From: G963675935 sp963803125
Lineage (GTDB): Bacteria; Planctomycetota; Planctomycetia; Pirellulales; Thermoguttaceae
DNA: 64,000 nucleotides
Direction: 5' to 3'
Assembly: GCA_963803125.1 (NCBI GenBank)
Contig: CAWDLR010000003.1
Location: 1,364,001-1,428,000 of the forward strand
Both the position numbers and the translations under genes were made by a program. Under the pieces are notes generated by a model, which worked only from the letters and a program-made list of their open reading frames with translations, ran no database searches and was not told the origin of the DNA. Shown here in pieces: positions 1 to 9,121 of the stretch. Position 1 is the stretch's first letter. Every line of letters begins with the position of its first letter.

Positions 1-1910
1 GCCAGTTCGCGCTGACCATCGCCGTCTCGACCGTCTTCTCGGCGATCAACTCGCTGACGTTGAGCCCCGCGCTGGCCGCCCTCTTGCTGCAACCGCACGG
101 CGGGGACGGTCCCGATTTTCGCGGGGACTGTCCCGATTTTCGCGCCAGCGAAAATGGGACTGTCCCCCTCGCCCCGCCCGATTTTCGCGTCAGCGAAAAT
201 GGGACTGTCCCCCTCGCCCCGCCGCACAAGCCCGACATCCTCACCCGCCTCCTCAACGCCACCCTCGGCTGGTTCTTTAAGCTATTCAATTGGACATTCA
301 CCGCCGGCACCAACGCCTATACCCGCCTGGTCGGCTCGGCCCTCCGCGTCAGCCTGCTCGTGCTGCTGATCTACGGCGGCCTGCTCTACTTGACGTACTG
401 GAGCTTCACCTCGATTCCGGTCGGCTTCATTCCCGAGCAGGACAAGGGCTATCTGCTGGTGAATGTGCAACTGCCCGACTCGGCCTCGTTGCAGCGCACC
501 CGCCGGGTTGCGGCCCGGCTGGAGAAGATGGCCCACGAAACCCGCGGCGTCGCCCACACCGTCGGCATTGCCGGCCAGTCGCTGGTCCTCAACGCCAACG
601 CCCCGAACATGGGCTCGCTCTACGTGATGCTCGACGAGTTCGACAAGCGTCGCGGGCCGGGCCTTTCGGCCAACGACATCGCCGAGCGGCTCCGCCGCCG
701 CTGCCGCGACGAAATCCGCGAGGCCATGGTCACCATCTTCGGCGCCCCGCCGATCGACGGCCTGGGCACGACCGGCGGCTTCAAAACCATGATCGAGGAC
801 CGCGGCAACTTGGGCCTCTACGATTTGCAGCACGCCAGCGACAAAATCGTCGAGCGGGCCAACTCCACCCCCGGCTTGCAGGGCGTTTTCAACAGCCTGC
901 GGGCAAACACCCCCTGGCTCTACCTGGACATCGATCGCACGAAATGCCTCTCGCTGGGCGTCTCGACCGCCGACATCTTCGACACCCTGCAATCGTATCT
1001 CGGCTCGTATTACGTCAACAATTTCAACGAGTTCGGCCGTTCCTGGCAGGTCAACGTCATGGGCGACCAGCAATTCCGCAATCGCGTCGATCAGATCAAG
1101 CAGCTCAAGCTGGCCAACAGCAAGAAGGAGATGGTCCCCCTGGGCACGCTCTTGCACGTCCGCGACTGTAGCGGCCCGGTCTCGCTGATGCGTTACAACA
1201 TGTACTCCGCCGCCGCGGTGACCGGCAGCCTCGCCCCCGGCACCAGTTCCGGCGACGGCGTCGCGCTGATGGACCGCATCAGCAACGAGTCGATGCCGCC
1301 GTCGATGGCCGCCGATTGGACCGAGCTGATCTACATGCAGCTTGCGGCCGGCAACACCGCCATGTACGTCTTCGCCCTGGCCGTTGTGCTGGTGTTCCTC
1401 GTGCTGGCCGCCCAATATGAAAGTTGGAGCCTGCCGCTGGCGGTGATTCTCGTGGTGCCGATGTGCCTGCTCTGCTCGGTCACCGGCATCTCGCTGGCCG
1501 GCATGGACATGAACATTTTCACCCAGATCGGCTTCATCGTCCTGGTCGGTCTGGCCAGCAAAAACGCGATTCTGATCGTTGAATTCGCCAAGCAGCAGCG
1601 CGAGTCCGGCGTCGGCCGCCGCGAAGCCACCACCGAAGCCTGCCGTCTGCGTCTCCGCCCGATCCTGATGACGTCGTTCGCGTTCATTCTCGGCGTAGTG
1701 CCGCTAGTAGTCGCCTTCGGCGCCGGCGCCGAAATGCGTCGCACCCTCGGATTGGCCGTCTTCAGCGGCATGTTAGGCGTAACCTTCTTCGGCATCTTCC
1801 TGACGCCGGTGTTTTATTACGTGATTAGCGGGGTTGGGGAGGGAAGGCAGTCGATGACGGAGCCCGCAGCTTCGTCGCCGGACAAATTCAACGGGGCGAA
1901 CGGCCTTTAG
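1..1910 (+). CDS. RND (HAE1/AcrB-type) efflux permease, C-terminal part
   Basis: The reading frame is open from base 3, so the gene starts before the window and only its last ~635 residues are seen. The first residues read QFALTIAVSTVFSAINSLTL, the conserved end of the first half of AcrB-type proton-driven multidrug exporters. Later come the porter-domain region, AAQYESW near residue 455 (numbered from base 60), and GLASKNAILIVEFA, the TM10-like signature, followed by the last membrane helices. It should act in the inner membrane with a periplasmic adaptor and an outer-membrane channel. Oddity: right after LSPALAALLLQ, about 40 residues are encoded by a repeated palindrome (bases 101-222) that normal family members lack. 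The family call is certain; the substrate cannot be told. Confidence 0.95.
   Translation, partial: QFALTIAVSTVFSAINSLTLSPALAALLLQPHGGDGPDFRGDCPDFRASENGTVPLAPPDFRVSENGTVPLAPPHKPDILTRLLNATLGWFFKLFNWTFTAGTNAYTRLVGSALRVSLLVLLIYGGLLYLTYWSFTSIPVGFIPEQDKGYLLVNVQLPDSASLQRTRRVAARLEKMAHETRGVAHTVGIAGQSLVLNANAPNMGSLYVMLDEFDKRRGPGLSANDIAERLRRRCRDEIREAMVTIFGAPPIDGLGTTGGFKTMIEDRGNLGLYDLQHASDKIVERANSTPGLQGVFNSLRANTPWLYLDIDRTKCLSLGVSTADIFDTLQSYLGSYYVNNFNEFGRSWQVNVMGDQQFRNRVDQIKQLKLANSKKEMVPLGTLLHVRDCSGPVSLMRYNMYSAAAVTGSLAPGTSSGDGVALMDRISNESMPPSMAADWTELIYMQLAAGNTAMYVFALAVVLVFLVLAAQYESWSLPLAVILVVPMCLLCSVTGISLAGMDMNIFTQIGFIVLVGLASKNAILIVEFAKQQRESGVGRREATTEACRLRLRPILMTSFAFILGVVPLVVAFGAGAEMRRTLGLAVFSGMLGVTFFGIFLTPVFYYVISGVGEGRQSMTEPAASSPDKFNGANGL
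101..222. repeat. Palindromic repeat inserted in frame in the RND gene
   Basis: Three partial copies of a unit containing GGGGACTGTCCCGATTTTCG and its inverted half (CGAAAATGGGACTGTCCCC) lie in tandem and stay in frame, giving the repeated peptide PDFR.SENGTVPLAPP. The same unit occurs inside the xerC/D gene at 56259-56320. Confidence 0.85.
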
Positions 1911-2111
1911 TGTCTCTGACCGGTTGCCTCACTTCGGCGACGCGCCCTGCCTCTGGCCGGGGCTCCGAGAAGAGGACCCCCTTCCTGCCTCGCCCAGACT
2001 TGACGGTGCATCCGCGCGCCTCGACATGACACCCGAAGGCAAGCCGCCTACTGCGGTGAATCAGCGGGGACGGTATACTACCGAAGACTCAGCGTTCGGC
2101 CGCCAGGCTAG

Positions 2112-3167
2112 GTGGCCATGCGAAGCATCGCGTTCGCCGGCAAGAGTGGCGGAATGGGTGCATGCAGGGATAAGAGAACGTGGAAGTCCTGGAAAATGAC
2201 GGTCGTCTGGCGCTGGAGGTGGGCTGTGAGCTGGAATCAACCCCGGCGTGTGATAATTCCATGGCTGGAGACCCTCGCCCGGATGCTCGGCGGGATCACG
2301 TTGCCTGATTGCCGCGGGCCCTCGCTCTGGGTCTTAAGCGATTACAGTTTCGATAACCGCGACTCGGATTTTGATACCGTGGGGTTGTTGTTGGCAGATC
2401 CCCAAGCCTTGGGTAATTGGAACCGCTTACGAGAGGAGATTCGAGCGAGGTTGCTCGGTGATTCACGCAGCATTAGTTGGAAGAAGCTTAATAGCGACTC
2501 ACGGCGACAGGCTGCGTTCATTCCCTTCCTGATGGCAGCAGATAGCATTCGGGGACTGGCCATCGCACTCGCTTTTCACCGCGATTCTGCGTTCCAGATT
2601 CCAGCGGAGTCCCTCCGCCGTTTCCATGATTCCTTGCACCTGTCCGTGAGTTGGAAGTCGCGCAATTTCGAGAAGATGTTTCGGATAACATATTGTGCGG
2701 CTATGCTCGTTGCGGGCTTATCGAGTCCTGGGCAGGATATCCATTGGGTATCTGACGAAGACGCCGCATTCGCCAATGAGCCCATTGAGAATGATACCAT
2801 CAGCGTCTTCATGAACCTCCTGAAAGTGTTCTTGCCCCATAGGCTGGGCCAGATTCGGTATGGAACGACAGCGTGTGGCGAGGAACCCCTGTTTCAGGAG
2901 GACTTGATAGCCATCCCAGACCTGATGTGTGGAGCGGCCTGCGAGATTCTCACCTCAATAAAGAGGGAATACGTAGACATTCCCGAAGTCTATTCGAGGC
3001 TTCCAGAGCTTCCGAGCCGATCCCAGGAGTTCTTGAAGTGGTACGCGAGTGGACCTTGGCCATTGAAGAGGTATATCTGCTCGTTTGAGGCGCGAGAGGG
3101 ACGCTGCCCGTCGGTGGAGATTATGCACCCGAGCCTCCTGACCCGCTCCCCGATTCTGCGCGCCTAG
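2112..3167 (+). CDS. Hypothetical protein (351 aa or shorter)
   Basis: I do not recognise the family. The frame is open for 351 codons, and from about residue 70 the composition is that of a normal soluble protein (SDYSFDNRDSDFDTVGLLLA, then mixed helices). There is no signal peptide and no clear membrane helix. The N-terminal ~30 residues are Trp/Arg rich and look untranslated, so the real start may be the ATG at 2196 or the GTG at 2226; no strong ribosome site decides it. It is isolated, with an RND gene upstream and a repeat block directly downstream. Codon use is less GC-biased than in its neighbours, compatible with transfer. Confidence 0.6.
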   Translation: MAMRSIAFAGKSGGMGACRDKRTWKSWKMTVVWRWRWAVSWNQPRRVIIPWLETLARMLGGITLPDCRGPSLWVLSDYSFDNRDSDFDTVGLLLADPQALGNWNRLREEIRARLLGDSRSISWKKLNSDSRRQAAFIPFLMAADSIRGLAIALAFHRDSAFQIPAESLRRFHDSLHLSVSWKSRNFEKMFRITYCAAMLVAGLSSPGQDIHWVSDEDAAFANEPIENDTISVFMNLLKVFLPHRLGQIRYGTTACGEEPLFQEDLIAIPDLMCGAACEILTSIKREYVDIPEVYSRLPELPSRSQEFLKWYASGPWPLKRYICSFEAREGRCPSVEIMHPSLLTRSPILRA

Positions 3168-3176
3168 CAGACCGGC

Positions 3177-5080
3177 GGGTGGCACCAGTCCTTGAACCCC
3201 AGGGCGAACGCCCGAGAGGTTCTCGGGGATTCTCCCTCGGGGTAAACCCGCGTGCCGCTGGCTCCCTCAGCGCCGTGCGGGGACCGTTGAAACTGGGTGC
3301 CCTCGGTGTCGGGATGGAATCGGCAGACCGGCGACAATTCCCTCATGCCCGTTCACGGGCATTGTCCGCCGCAGGCGGCATTAGGCCCGTGCTTCAGCAC
3401 GGGTTCGGGGCCGCGAGTCACACTCCAGGTTGTCACGCCCGTTCACGGGCGTCCTGCCGGCGCAGCTGCAGGAGGCCTGGCCGAACGGGAGAATCGATCG
3501 TCCGCCGCCACCCGACGTGAATCGCTCCACCGGCCTTGTGCGGGTGGGCGAAACGATTGGCCGCTGCGGGGCCGGTCACGCCCCAATCATTCGCTCCACC
3601 GGCACAGGGCCGGTGGGGGCGGCGGTTCTTGGTCGCTGACCGTCTAGCGACCAATCAGCGCCTCCACCGACACAGGGTCGGTGGTGGCGTGCGGAGGCCA
3701 CTGAGACTGGGTGCCCCAGTGTCGCTGCGGGACCGTCGCATTGGCGACAACGCCTCATGCCCGTTCACGGGCATTGTCCGCCGCAGGCGGCATTAGGCCC
3801 GTGCTTCAGCACGGGTTCGGGGGCCGCGGGTTACGCTCCAGGTTGTCACGCCCGTTCACGGGCGTCCTGCCGACGCGGCCGCGGGAGGTTCGTAAACGGG
3901 CCTGGCCGAACGGGCGAATCGATCGTCCGCCGCCACCGGACGTGAATCGCTCCACCGGCACAGGGCCGGTGGGCAAAACGATTGGCCGCTGCGGGGCCGG
4001 TCACGCCCCAATCATTCGCTCCACCGGCACAGGGCCGGTGGGGGCGGCGGTTCTTGGTCGCTGACCGTCTAGCGACCAATCAGCGCCTCCACCGACACAG
4101 GGTCGGTGGTGGCGTGCGGAGGCCACTGAGACTGGGTGCCCCAGTGTCGCTGCGGGACCGTCGCGGGTGGCACCGGTTCTTGAACCGGTGGGCGAGCGCC
4201 CAAGAGGTTGTCAGGGAGTTCTCACCGGGGTAGGCTCGCGTGTCGCTGGCCCCCTCAGTGCCGTGCGGGGGCCGCGGGAACCAGGCGTCCCCGGCGTCGG
4301 TGCGGAATCGTCACATTGGAGGCAACGCCTGATGCCCGTTCACGGGCATTGTCCGCCGCAGGCGGTAATAGGCCCGTGCTTCAGCACGGGTTCGGGGCCG
4401 CGGATTACGTTCGCCGTTGTCACGCCCACAGTAGGTCCGGCTTGCCGAGCCGGACCACCGCACGGCCAACCCGTCCCGCCCGGCAGGCGGGACCTACTAC
4501 GCCGCCGCCCGACGTGAACGTCGGGCCTAACACCGCCTGCGGCGAAAAGGGCCGTGAACGGCCCTGGAAAGCGCGGAAGCGTGACACGGTCACAGAGGCG
4601 GGCGTCCGCGTTTTCGCACGATTGGCCAGCGTGCGGCGCCGGGGCAGTAGCCCGAAGGGCTTGCGTAGGAGAGCCCAAGGTTGCCGCGGGAGCGGCTACC
4701 TTGAGTTTGGGGATTGTCGCCTTTCGCTCCGCGAAAGCAGCGTGGGGAAGGCGCCACTTTCGCGGAGCGAAAGGCGACAATGGACGAGCAAACCCCAACG
4801 GGGTTTCGCAGGACGGCCCGCTACGCAACGCCTTCGGCGTAGAGGCGGCGAGCAATCACCGTCACCCCGGGGTAGCCGCTCGCGCGGCCAACCCCGGGCT
4901 GTCCTATGAAATCCCTTCGGAATTGTGCCGGGCTATCCTATGAGGTCCCTTCGGGATTGTGTAAGGGGTTCTAACGATACTGTGATGCAGAGGCACTCCT
5001 CACGCTCCGCGTGAGGCCATTCCGCGCCGCTGTCTCGCTCACGCGGAGCGTGAGGAGTACGTTCTGTGAGAGCTTCTAAG
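3177..5080. repeat. 1.9-kb non-coding repeat block with a 412-bp tandem duplication
   Basis: No convincing gene lies here. A unit starting ATGCCCGTTCACGGGCATTG occurs at 3345, 3757 and 4332; the first two copies are complete and 412 bp apart. The flanks 3177-3344 and 4165-4331 are also copies of each other. Short hairpins fill the rest: an inverted pair at 4714-4737/4757-4780 (TTGTCGCCTTTCGCTCCGCG), and another at 4995-5015/5038-5058 (CTCACGCTCCGCGTGAG). All short ORFs here are repeat translations. Confidence 0.85.
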
Positions 5081-5085
5081 TAGAA

Positions 5086-6828
5086 CTACTTGATCCGGTA
5101 GATTATATAAGTCTCGTTGATATAAACGATGTCGAGTCCGAGCATCGTCTCGTGCCATCCGCTATTTTCGCGGAGCGGCGGAGGAATCCGTTCGCTTAGC
5201 AGATATTCGGCGTGGTATTTCGCTCCCAGCTCCCGAATCCGCTTTGTACCCCTGTCGGTGAGCGGCTCGTACCAGCGCGGCCCTTCCGGAAAATCAGTCA
5301 CGGAAGTCGCGTAAATGTCTTGAATCCGCCGCCACCATTCCGTCAAACTCCGGGCGTCCTGCGGCACGTCCTTCCAAGTGACCACGTCACTGCGGCCGGT
5401 GTACCACTTGAACGTCTCCGCATTTCGCGGCAGGAGGAACTTCGCATCCGCCGGCACCTTGCCCGACGCGGCCACCCAGCGGCACGCCGCCTGCCAGTCG
5501 GCGAAGTTCGGAAGTCGATCGGACCGCGGCGGCCCGGGATGAAGCCGCAGCCACGCATGGTCCCCCACATTCCATGCCGCTGGAATTGCAGCGAGCAGAA
5601 GCAGCCCATAGCCGGGAGCTAACAGCTCCCGGAGCCTTTTCACCACTCCTCCGGGAGCTGTTAGCTCCCGGCTATTTCGCTCACTCCACGTATCGCTCTT
5701 CTGCCAGCGAACGCTCAACCATTGCACGATCAGCGCCGTGCCCTCTACCGCCACGCCCAAGGGGATCATCACGTCGGTTAAGCGATACCAATAGTATCGC
5801 AGCAGGTCGGCCGCCAGCCCGCGATCGACCAACATCAGCAAATTGACGACCGCGCCGGCCAGCGTGATCGCCACCGCGCCGCTGACGAATGCCCGCAGCC
5901 GCACCAACGGCCGCCGATCATCGAGCAGTCCGGCTCTTCGGCTCCATCGTCCCAGCAGAAGCCAGAATATCCAGAGCAGTGTCAGGCGAACGATGAACTC
6001 TGGCCGAATGCCGCTCAGGGTCAGATGGTGTGGCAAACGCTCGAAGACGTAAATCTCATGGGCCCTCTGGGCCGTTGCCCGATCGACGCCCCAATCGAGC
6101 GCCATCGCCGGGATGATCCCCGGCAACGCCAGCAGAAAACCACCGAGGATTCCCGGCCAGAGCGAGCGGAGCGGTTTCCACCGTTCCGTAAAGCCGCGAC
6201 CAGTGGTCGCGGTAGACGCGCCGGTCGCGATGGCCGCCGCGACCACTGGTCGCGGCTTTACAAACCACGCCACGCCCGCCGCCACTGCCGCCCAGCCGCC
6301 GACCAGCACGTGAAACGCCGCCGCGACGCCGAACAATACCAGCGCCCGATTCCAGCGGTCGCGAGCCAGTGCCTCGATCCCCAAGAAAACGAAGACGTAG
6401 GCGAGCGGTTTTGCCTCGACGCCGCCGATGATCCACTCACCGGCCATCTGGCAATGTTCCATCAAGCAGCCGAACAGCGCCGCGGTGAGCACCGACCACC
6501 ACGCCCGCGGCACCACCGCGAAGCTCAGCCGCCGCCACGCCCAGGCCAGCAAAGCCCAACTCAGTGCTCGCCCCGTCCACGCCAGGGCCGTCTTCGGCAG
6601 CCAGAGCGAGAGCCAGCCGAAGGTGAAATAGAACACCTTGTGCGTGTCGGGCGAGTCCATGAAGAAATCGCCCCGCAGCCAATCCGGGTTCCAGAAATGA
6701 ATCGCCTTGCCCAGATAATACGGCTCATTCACATCCGGCGACGGCCACGCCCCTTGAAGAGCGAAGACCGCGAAGATCAGCAGGATCTCGACGAAGGCTT
6801 GGCGGCGGGAAGGTGAGAGTGACGACAC
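5086..6828 (-). CDS. Multi-pass membrane protein, DUF6798-like
   Basis: This 580-residue protein has about ten hydrophobic helices in its first two thirds and a soluble C-terminal domain (FLLPRNAETFKWYTGRSDVV...). The N-terminus, PDVNEPYYLGKAIHFWNPDW, resembles GT-C-like integral membrane proteins common in planctomycetes, and I think it matches DUF6798; no enzymatic function is established. Two different palindromes sit in frame inside it: 6188-6261 (about residues 189-213) and 5609-5674 (about residues 385-407). Both encode peptides unlike the surrounding helices (KPRPVVA..., NSRELTAPG...). It lies downstream of a small membrane protein on the same strand. Confidence 0.85.
   Translation of the reverse strand: MSSLSPSRRQAFVEILLIFAVFALQGAWPSPDVNEPYYLGKAIHFWNPDWLRGDFFMDSPDTHKVFYFTFGWLSLWLPKTALAWTGRALSWALLAWAWRRLSFAVVPRAWWSVLTAALFGCLMEHCQMAGEWIIGGVEAKPLAYVFVFLGIEALARDRWNRALVLFGVAAAFHVLVGGWAAVAAGVAWFVKPRPVVAAAIATGASTATTGRGFTERWKPLRSLWPGILGGFLLALPGIIPAMALDWGVDRATAQRAHEIYVFERLPHHLTLSGIRPEFIVRLTLLWIFWLLLGRWSRRAGLLDDRRPLVRLRAFVSGAVAITLAGAVVNLLMLVDRGLAADLLRYYWYRLTDVMIPLGVAVEGTALIVQWLSVRWQKSDTWSERNSRELTAPGGVVKRLRELLAPGYGLLLLAAIPAAWNVGDHAWLRLHPGPPRSDRLPNFADWQAACRWVAASGKVPADAKFLLPRNAETFKWYTGRSDVVTWKDVPQDARSLTEWWRRIQDIYATSVTDFPEGPRWYEPLTDRGTKRIRELGAKYHAEYLLSERIPPPLRENSGWHETMLGLDIVYINETYIIYRIK
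5609..5674. repeat. Palindrome inside the DUF6798-like gene
   Basis: The 24-nt arms (TAGCCGGGAGCTAACAGCTC...) are each palindromic and repeat as an inverted pair around an 18-nt spacer. The whole insert keeps the reading frame of the membrane protein. Confidence 0.85.
6188..6261. repeat. Second palindrome inside the DUF6798-like gene
   Basis: Inverted 25-nt arms (GTAAAGCCGCGACCAGTGGT...) surround a 24-nt loop, again preserving the frame. It is a different sequence family from the insert at 5609. Confidence 0.85.
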
Positions 6829-6856
6829 AGTAGGCCGGCAGGGAAGTTGTCGGTTG

Positions 6857-7192
6857 TCAGCGACCAGGGAACAAGAACCAATCGAGGATCGTCACCGCTT
6901 GGAATATGCCCGCCGTGATTAACGACGGCCACGCAACATGACCTACGGGGCGCGGACTATCTAGGCCATAACCGGAGAAGAACAGAGCCGCCGCGATCAG
7001 GATTGAGGTGAAACCGGCGACGAAGGCGGTCCTCAGTCTCCACATGCCAAGGAATACGATGGCGGCAAATCCGTTTGTCACGCACAGAAGAGCCAGGGCG
7101 ACAGGCCATTCCAGACTCGCAAACAACGAGCAGAGGATCGCCGCCACGGCAACCAACTGAAACATGCGGCTGAGAGTGAACTGAACGACCAT
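6857..7192 (-). CDS. Small membrane protein
   Basis: The likely protein is 111 residues with three or four hydrophobic segments. I start it at the ATG at 7192 (MVVQFTLSRMFQLVAVAAIL...), because the FTLSRMFQLV opening is typical of small planctomycete membrane proteins. The 27 codons upstream run into an inverted repeat (7257-7323) and look untranslated. It ends 28 bp before the start of the larger membrane protein on the same strand, so the two may be co-transcribed. Function unknown. Confidence 0.6.
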   Translation of the reverse strand: MVVQFTLSRMFQLVAVAAILCSLFASLEWPVALALLCVTNGFAAIVFLGMWRLRTAFVAGFTSILIAAALFFSGYGLDSPRPVGHVAWPSLITAGIFQAVTILDWFLFPGR

Positions 7193-7256
7193 CTTCTCAG
7201 AAACCAACGCGCCATTGAATTCTGCGAGGGAAGGCAAGTTGAATAAGCCATTCTCC

Positions 7257-7376
7257 GGAACACTGATTTCCACTGATCGACGCTAATGGCCGCGATCAGT
7301 GGCAATTAGCGAGAATCAGTGTTCTTCAGGCCTCTCATCCTTCATCCCTCATCCTTCATCCTTCATCCTTCCAACC
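7257..7376. repeat. Inverted repeat followed by a CATCCTT-type low-complexity tract
   Basis: GAACACTGATTT and its complement AATCAGTGTTC flank an inner inverted pair around ATCAGTGG (7257-7323). Next to it is a run of (C)ATCCTTCATCC units (7336-7376) that reaches the 3' end of xylB. Probably a hairpin/terminator-like spacer. Confidence 0.6.
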
Positions 7377-8895
7377 CCGCGATGCTCTTGAAATCCCCCT
7401 TCAACGACCGGTAAAGCTGCTGATAAATCGGGAACGCCCGATCGTGGTAGCTCTTCGCCTTGCGATTGACCGGCGTTTGCTGAATGACGCGGACGGCGGC
7501 GGTGCAGGCTTCTTCGACATTCTTGAATGCCCCGCCGCCGACGGCCGCTAGCAGGGCGACGCCGTAGGCCGCGCCCTCTTCGCTGCCGGTGGTGACGACT
7601 TTGCGGCCGAAGACGTCGGCCTGAATCTGCCGCCACAATGGACATCGCGAGCCGCCGCCTGACGCCCGAATCTGACGCACCGGCACGCCCAACTCCTCGA
7701 TAATCGCCAGGCTGTCGCGCATCGAATACGTAACGCCTTCTATGATCGAGCGGACCAGATGCCCGCGGCTGTGAGCGACCGTCAGGCCGACGAAGCAGCC
7801 GCGGGCGTCGGGATCGGCGTGCGGCGTCCGCTCGCCGGAGAGATAGGGCAGGAAGAAGATCCCCTCGCTGCCGGTGGGCACCTTTTCGGCCTCCTCAGCG
7901 AGCAAATCGTAGATGTCGCGTTTCGCCCGGACTGCCGCCGCCGTGTCGGTCTTGCACAATGCGTTGCGGAACCATTGCAGCGAGCCGCCGGCGCAGAGGT
8001 TCACGCCCATGATGTGCCAGCGGCCGCGGACGGCATGACAGAACGTATGCACCCGGCCGAGCGGATCGATTTTCACCTCATCGCAATGGACGAACATGAC
8101 GCCGGAGGTGCCGATCGAAGTCGAGAGCACGCCGCTGCTGACGATCCCATTGCCGACCGCCCCCGCCGCACAATCTCCCGCCCCGCCGACCACCACGCAA
8201 TCGGTGGTGAGCCCCAGCAGCTTCGCGGCCTCGGGCGTCAGCCGGCCGGTCACCTCTTCCGACTCGTAACAATCGGCTAACAGATCGATGTCCAATTCCA
8301 AGGCGGACAGCAGCTCCTTCGACCAGGTGCGATGGGCCACGTCCAATAGCAACATGCCGCTGGCGTCGCTCACTTCGGTGGCAAACTCACCGGTCATGCG
8401 GCGGCGGATTTCGTCCTTCGGCAGCAGCACTTTCCGAGTTTTCTCAAAATGCCGCGGCTCGTGGTTCCGCAGCCAGAGGATTTTGGGGGCGGTAAAGCCG
8501 GTTAGGGCGGGGTTAGCGACCAGTTGGATCAGCTTTGCCCGCCCGCCGACGCGGCTCTCCATCTCCTCGCATTCCGCGGCCGTCCGCTGGTCGTTCCAGA
8601 GGATCGCCCGGCGAATGACCTTATTATTCTTGTCGAGAAATACCGAGCCGTGCATCTGCCCGGAAAGCCCGATCGCCTTCACCTCGGCCGGTTTGAGCCG
8701 CGCCTTGGTCATCGTCTTGCGGACCGAGCGGATCGTGGCCTGCCACCAGTCATCGGGGTCTTGCTCACTCCAGAGTGGCTTGGGGAAGTAGCACGGATAG
8801 GTCTCCAGGGCCGAGCCGAGGATCGCGCCGCGCTCGTCAATGGCCAGCGTCTTCGTTCCCGATGTGCCGATGTCGATACCGAGAAAAATGCTCAT
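7363..8895 (-). CDS. xylB: Xylulokinase
   Basis: The 510-residue FGGY-family kinase phosphorylates D-xylulose with ATP, feeding the pentose phosphate pathway. The N-terminus MSIFLGIDIGTSGTKTLAID is the ATP-binding phosphate-1 motif of the ASKHA fold. GLSGQMHG and ILWNDQRT are typical XylB substrate-loop motifs, and GGGSRCPLWRQIQADVFG near the C-terminus is the adenosine motif. Length fits the family (about 480-510). The open frame continues upstream to 9444, but I start at the ATG at 8895, which has GGGAAG about 10 bases before it and begins exactly at the conserved N-terminus. The 3' end meets a low-complexity tract. A divergent lipoprotein gene of sugar-uptake type lies upstream. Confidence 0.95.
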   Translation of the reverse strand: MSIFLGIDIGTSGTKTLAIDERGAILGSALETYPCYFPKPLWSEQDPDDWWQATIRSVRKTMTKARLKPAEVKAIGLSGQMHGSVFLDKNNKVIRRAILWNDQRTAAECEEMESRVGGRAKLIQLVANPALTGFTAPKILWLRNHEPRHFEKTRKVLLPKDEIRRRMTGEFATEVSDASGMLLLDVAHRTWSKELLSALELDIDLLADCYESEEVTGRLTPEAAKLLGLTTDCVVVGGAGDCAAGAVGNGIVSSGVLSTSIGTSGVMFVHCDEVKIDPLGRVHTFCHAVRGRWHIMGVNLCAGGSLQWFRNALCKTDTAAAVRAKRDIYDLLAEEAEKVPTGSEGIFFLPYLSGERTPHADPDARGCFVGLTVAHSRGHLVRSIIEGVTYSMRDSLAIIEELGVPVRQIRASGGGSRCPLWRQIQADVFGRKVVTTGSEEGAAYGVALLAAVGGGAFKNVEEACTAAVRVIQQTPVNRKAKSYHDRAFPIYQQLYRSLKGDFKSIAGLEG

Positions 8896-9121
8896 GGCGA
8901 TGGCTTCCCAACGGTGTTCTTGGACTTGCAACCCGCGTCCCTCCGATTGTAACCCCATCCCGGGTGGTTGGGCAACGGGTCTGCTGCCGCGCTGCTTCTT
9001 TACGTTTAGCCGCGCCCCGCAAGGGAAGCGGCCGTCATCCATTGACCAGTTAGTGCGATTTGCCCTAAGCTGAACTCTCCAGGCAGAAAAAAAGTAGCCC
9101 CATGCCGAAGGCTCTCCGCCC

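Noticed and set aside
282..1415. Long minus-strand ORF (377 codons) over the RND gene
   Set aside because: It is the antisense shadow of a clear RND permease. High GC gives long shadow frames throughout; the same applies to 9173-10609, 15031-16434, 30596-32398, 53077-54177 and 57770-59320.
3345..4400. CRISPR-like array
   Set aside because: The repeats are long (over 400 bp), few, and made of hairpins, without uniform short repeats or unique spacers, and no cas genes are present.
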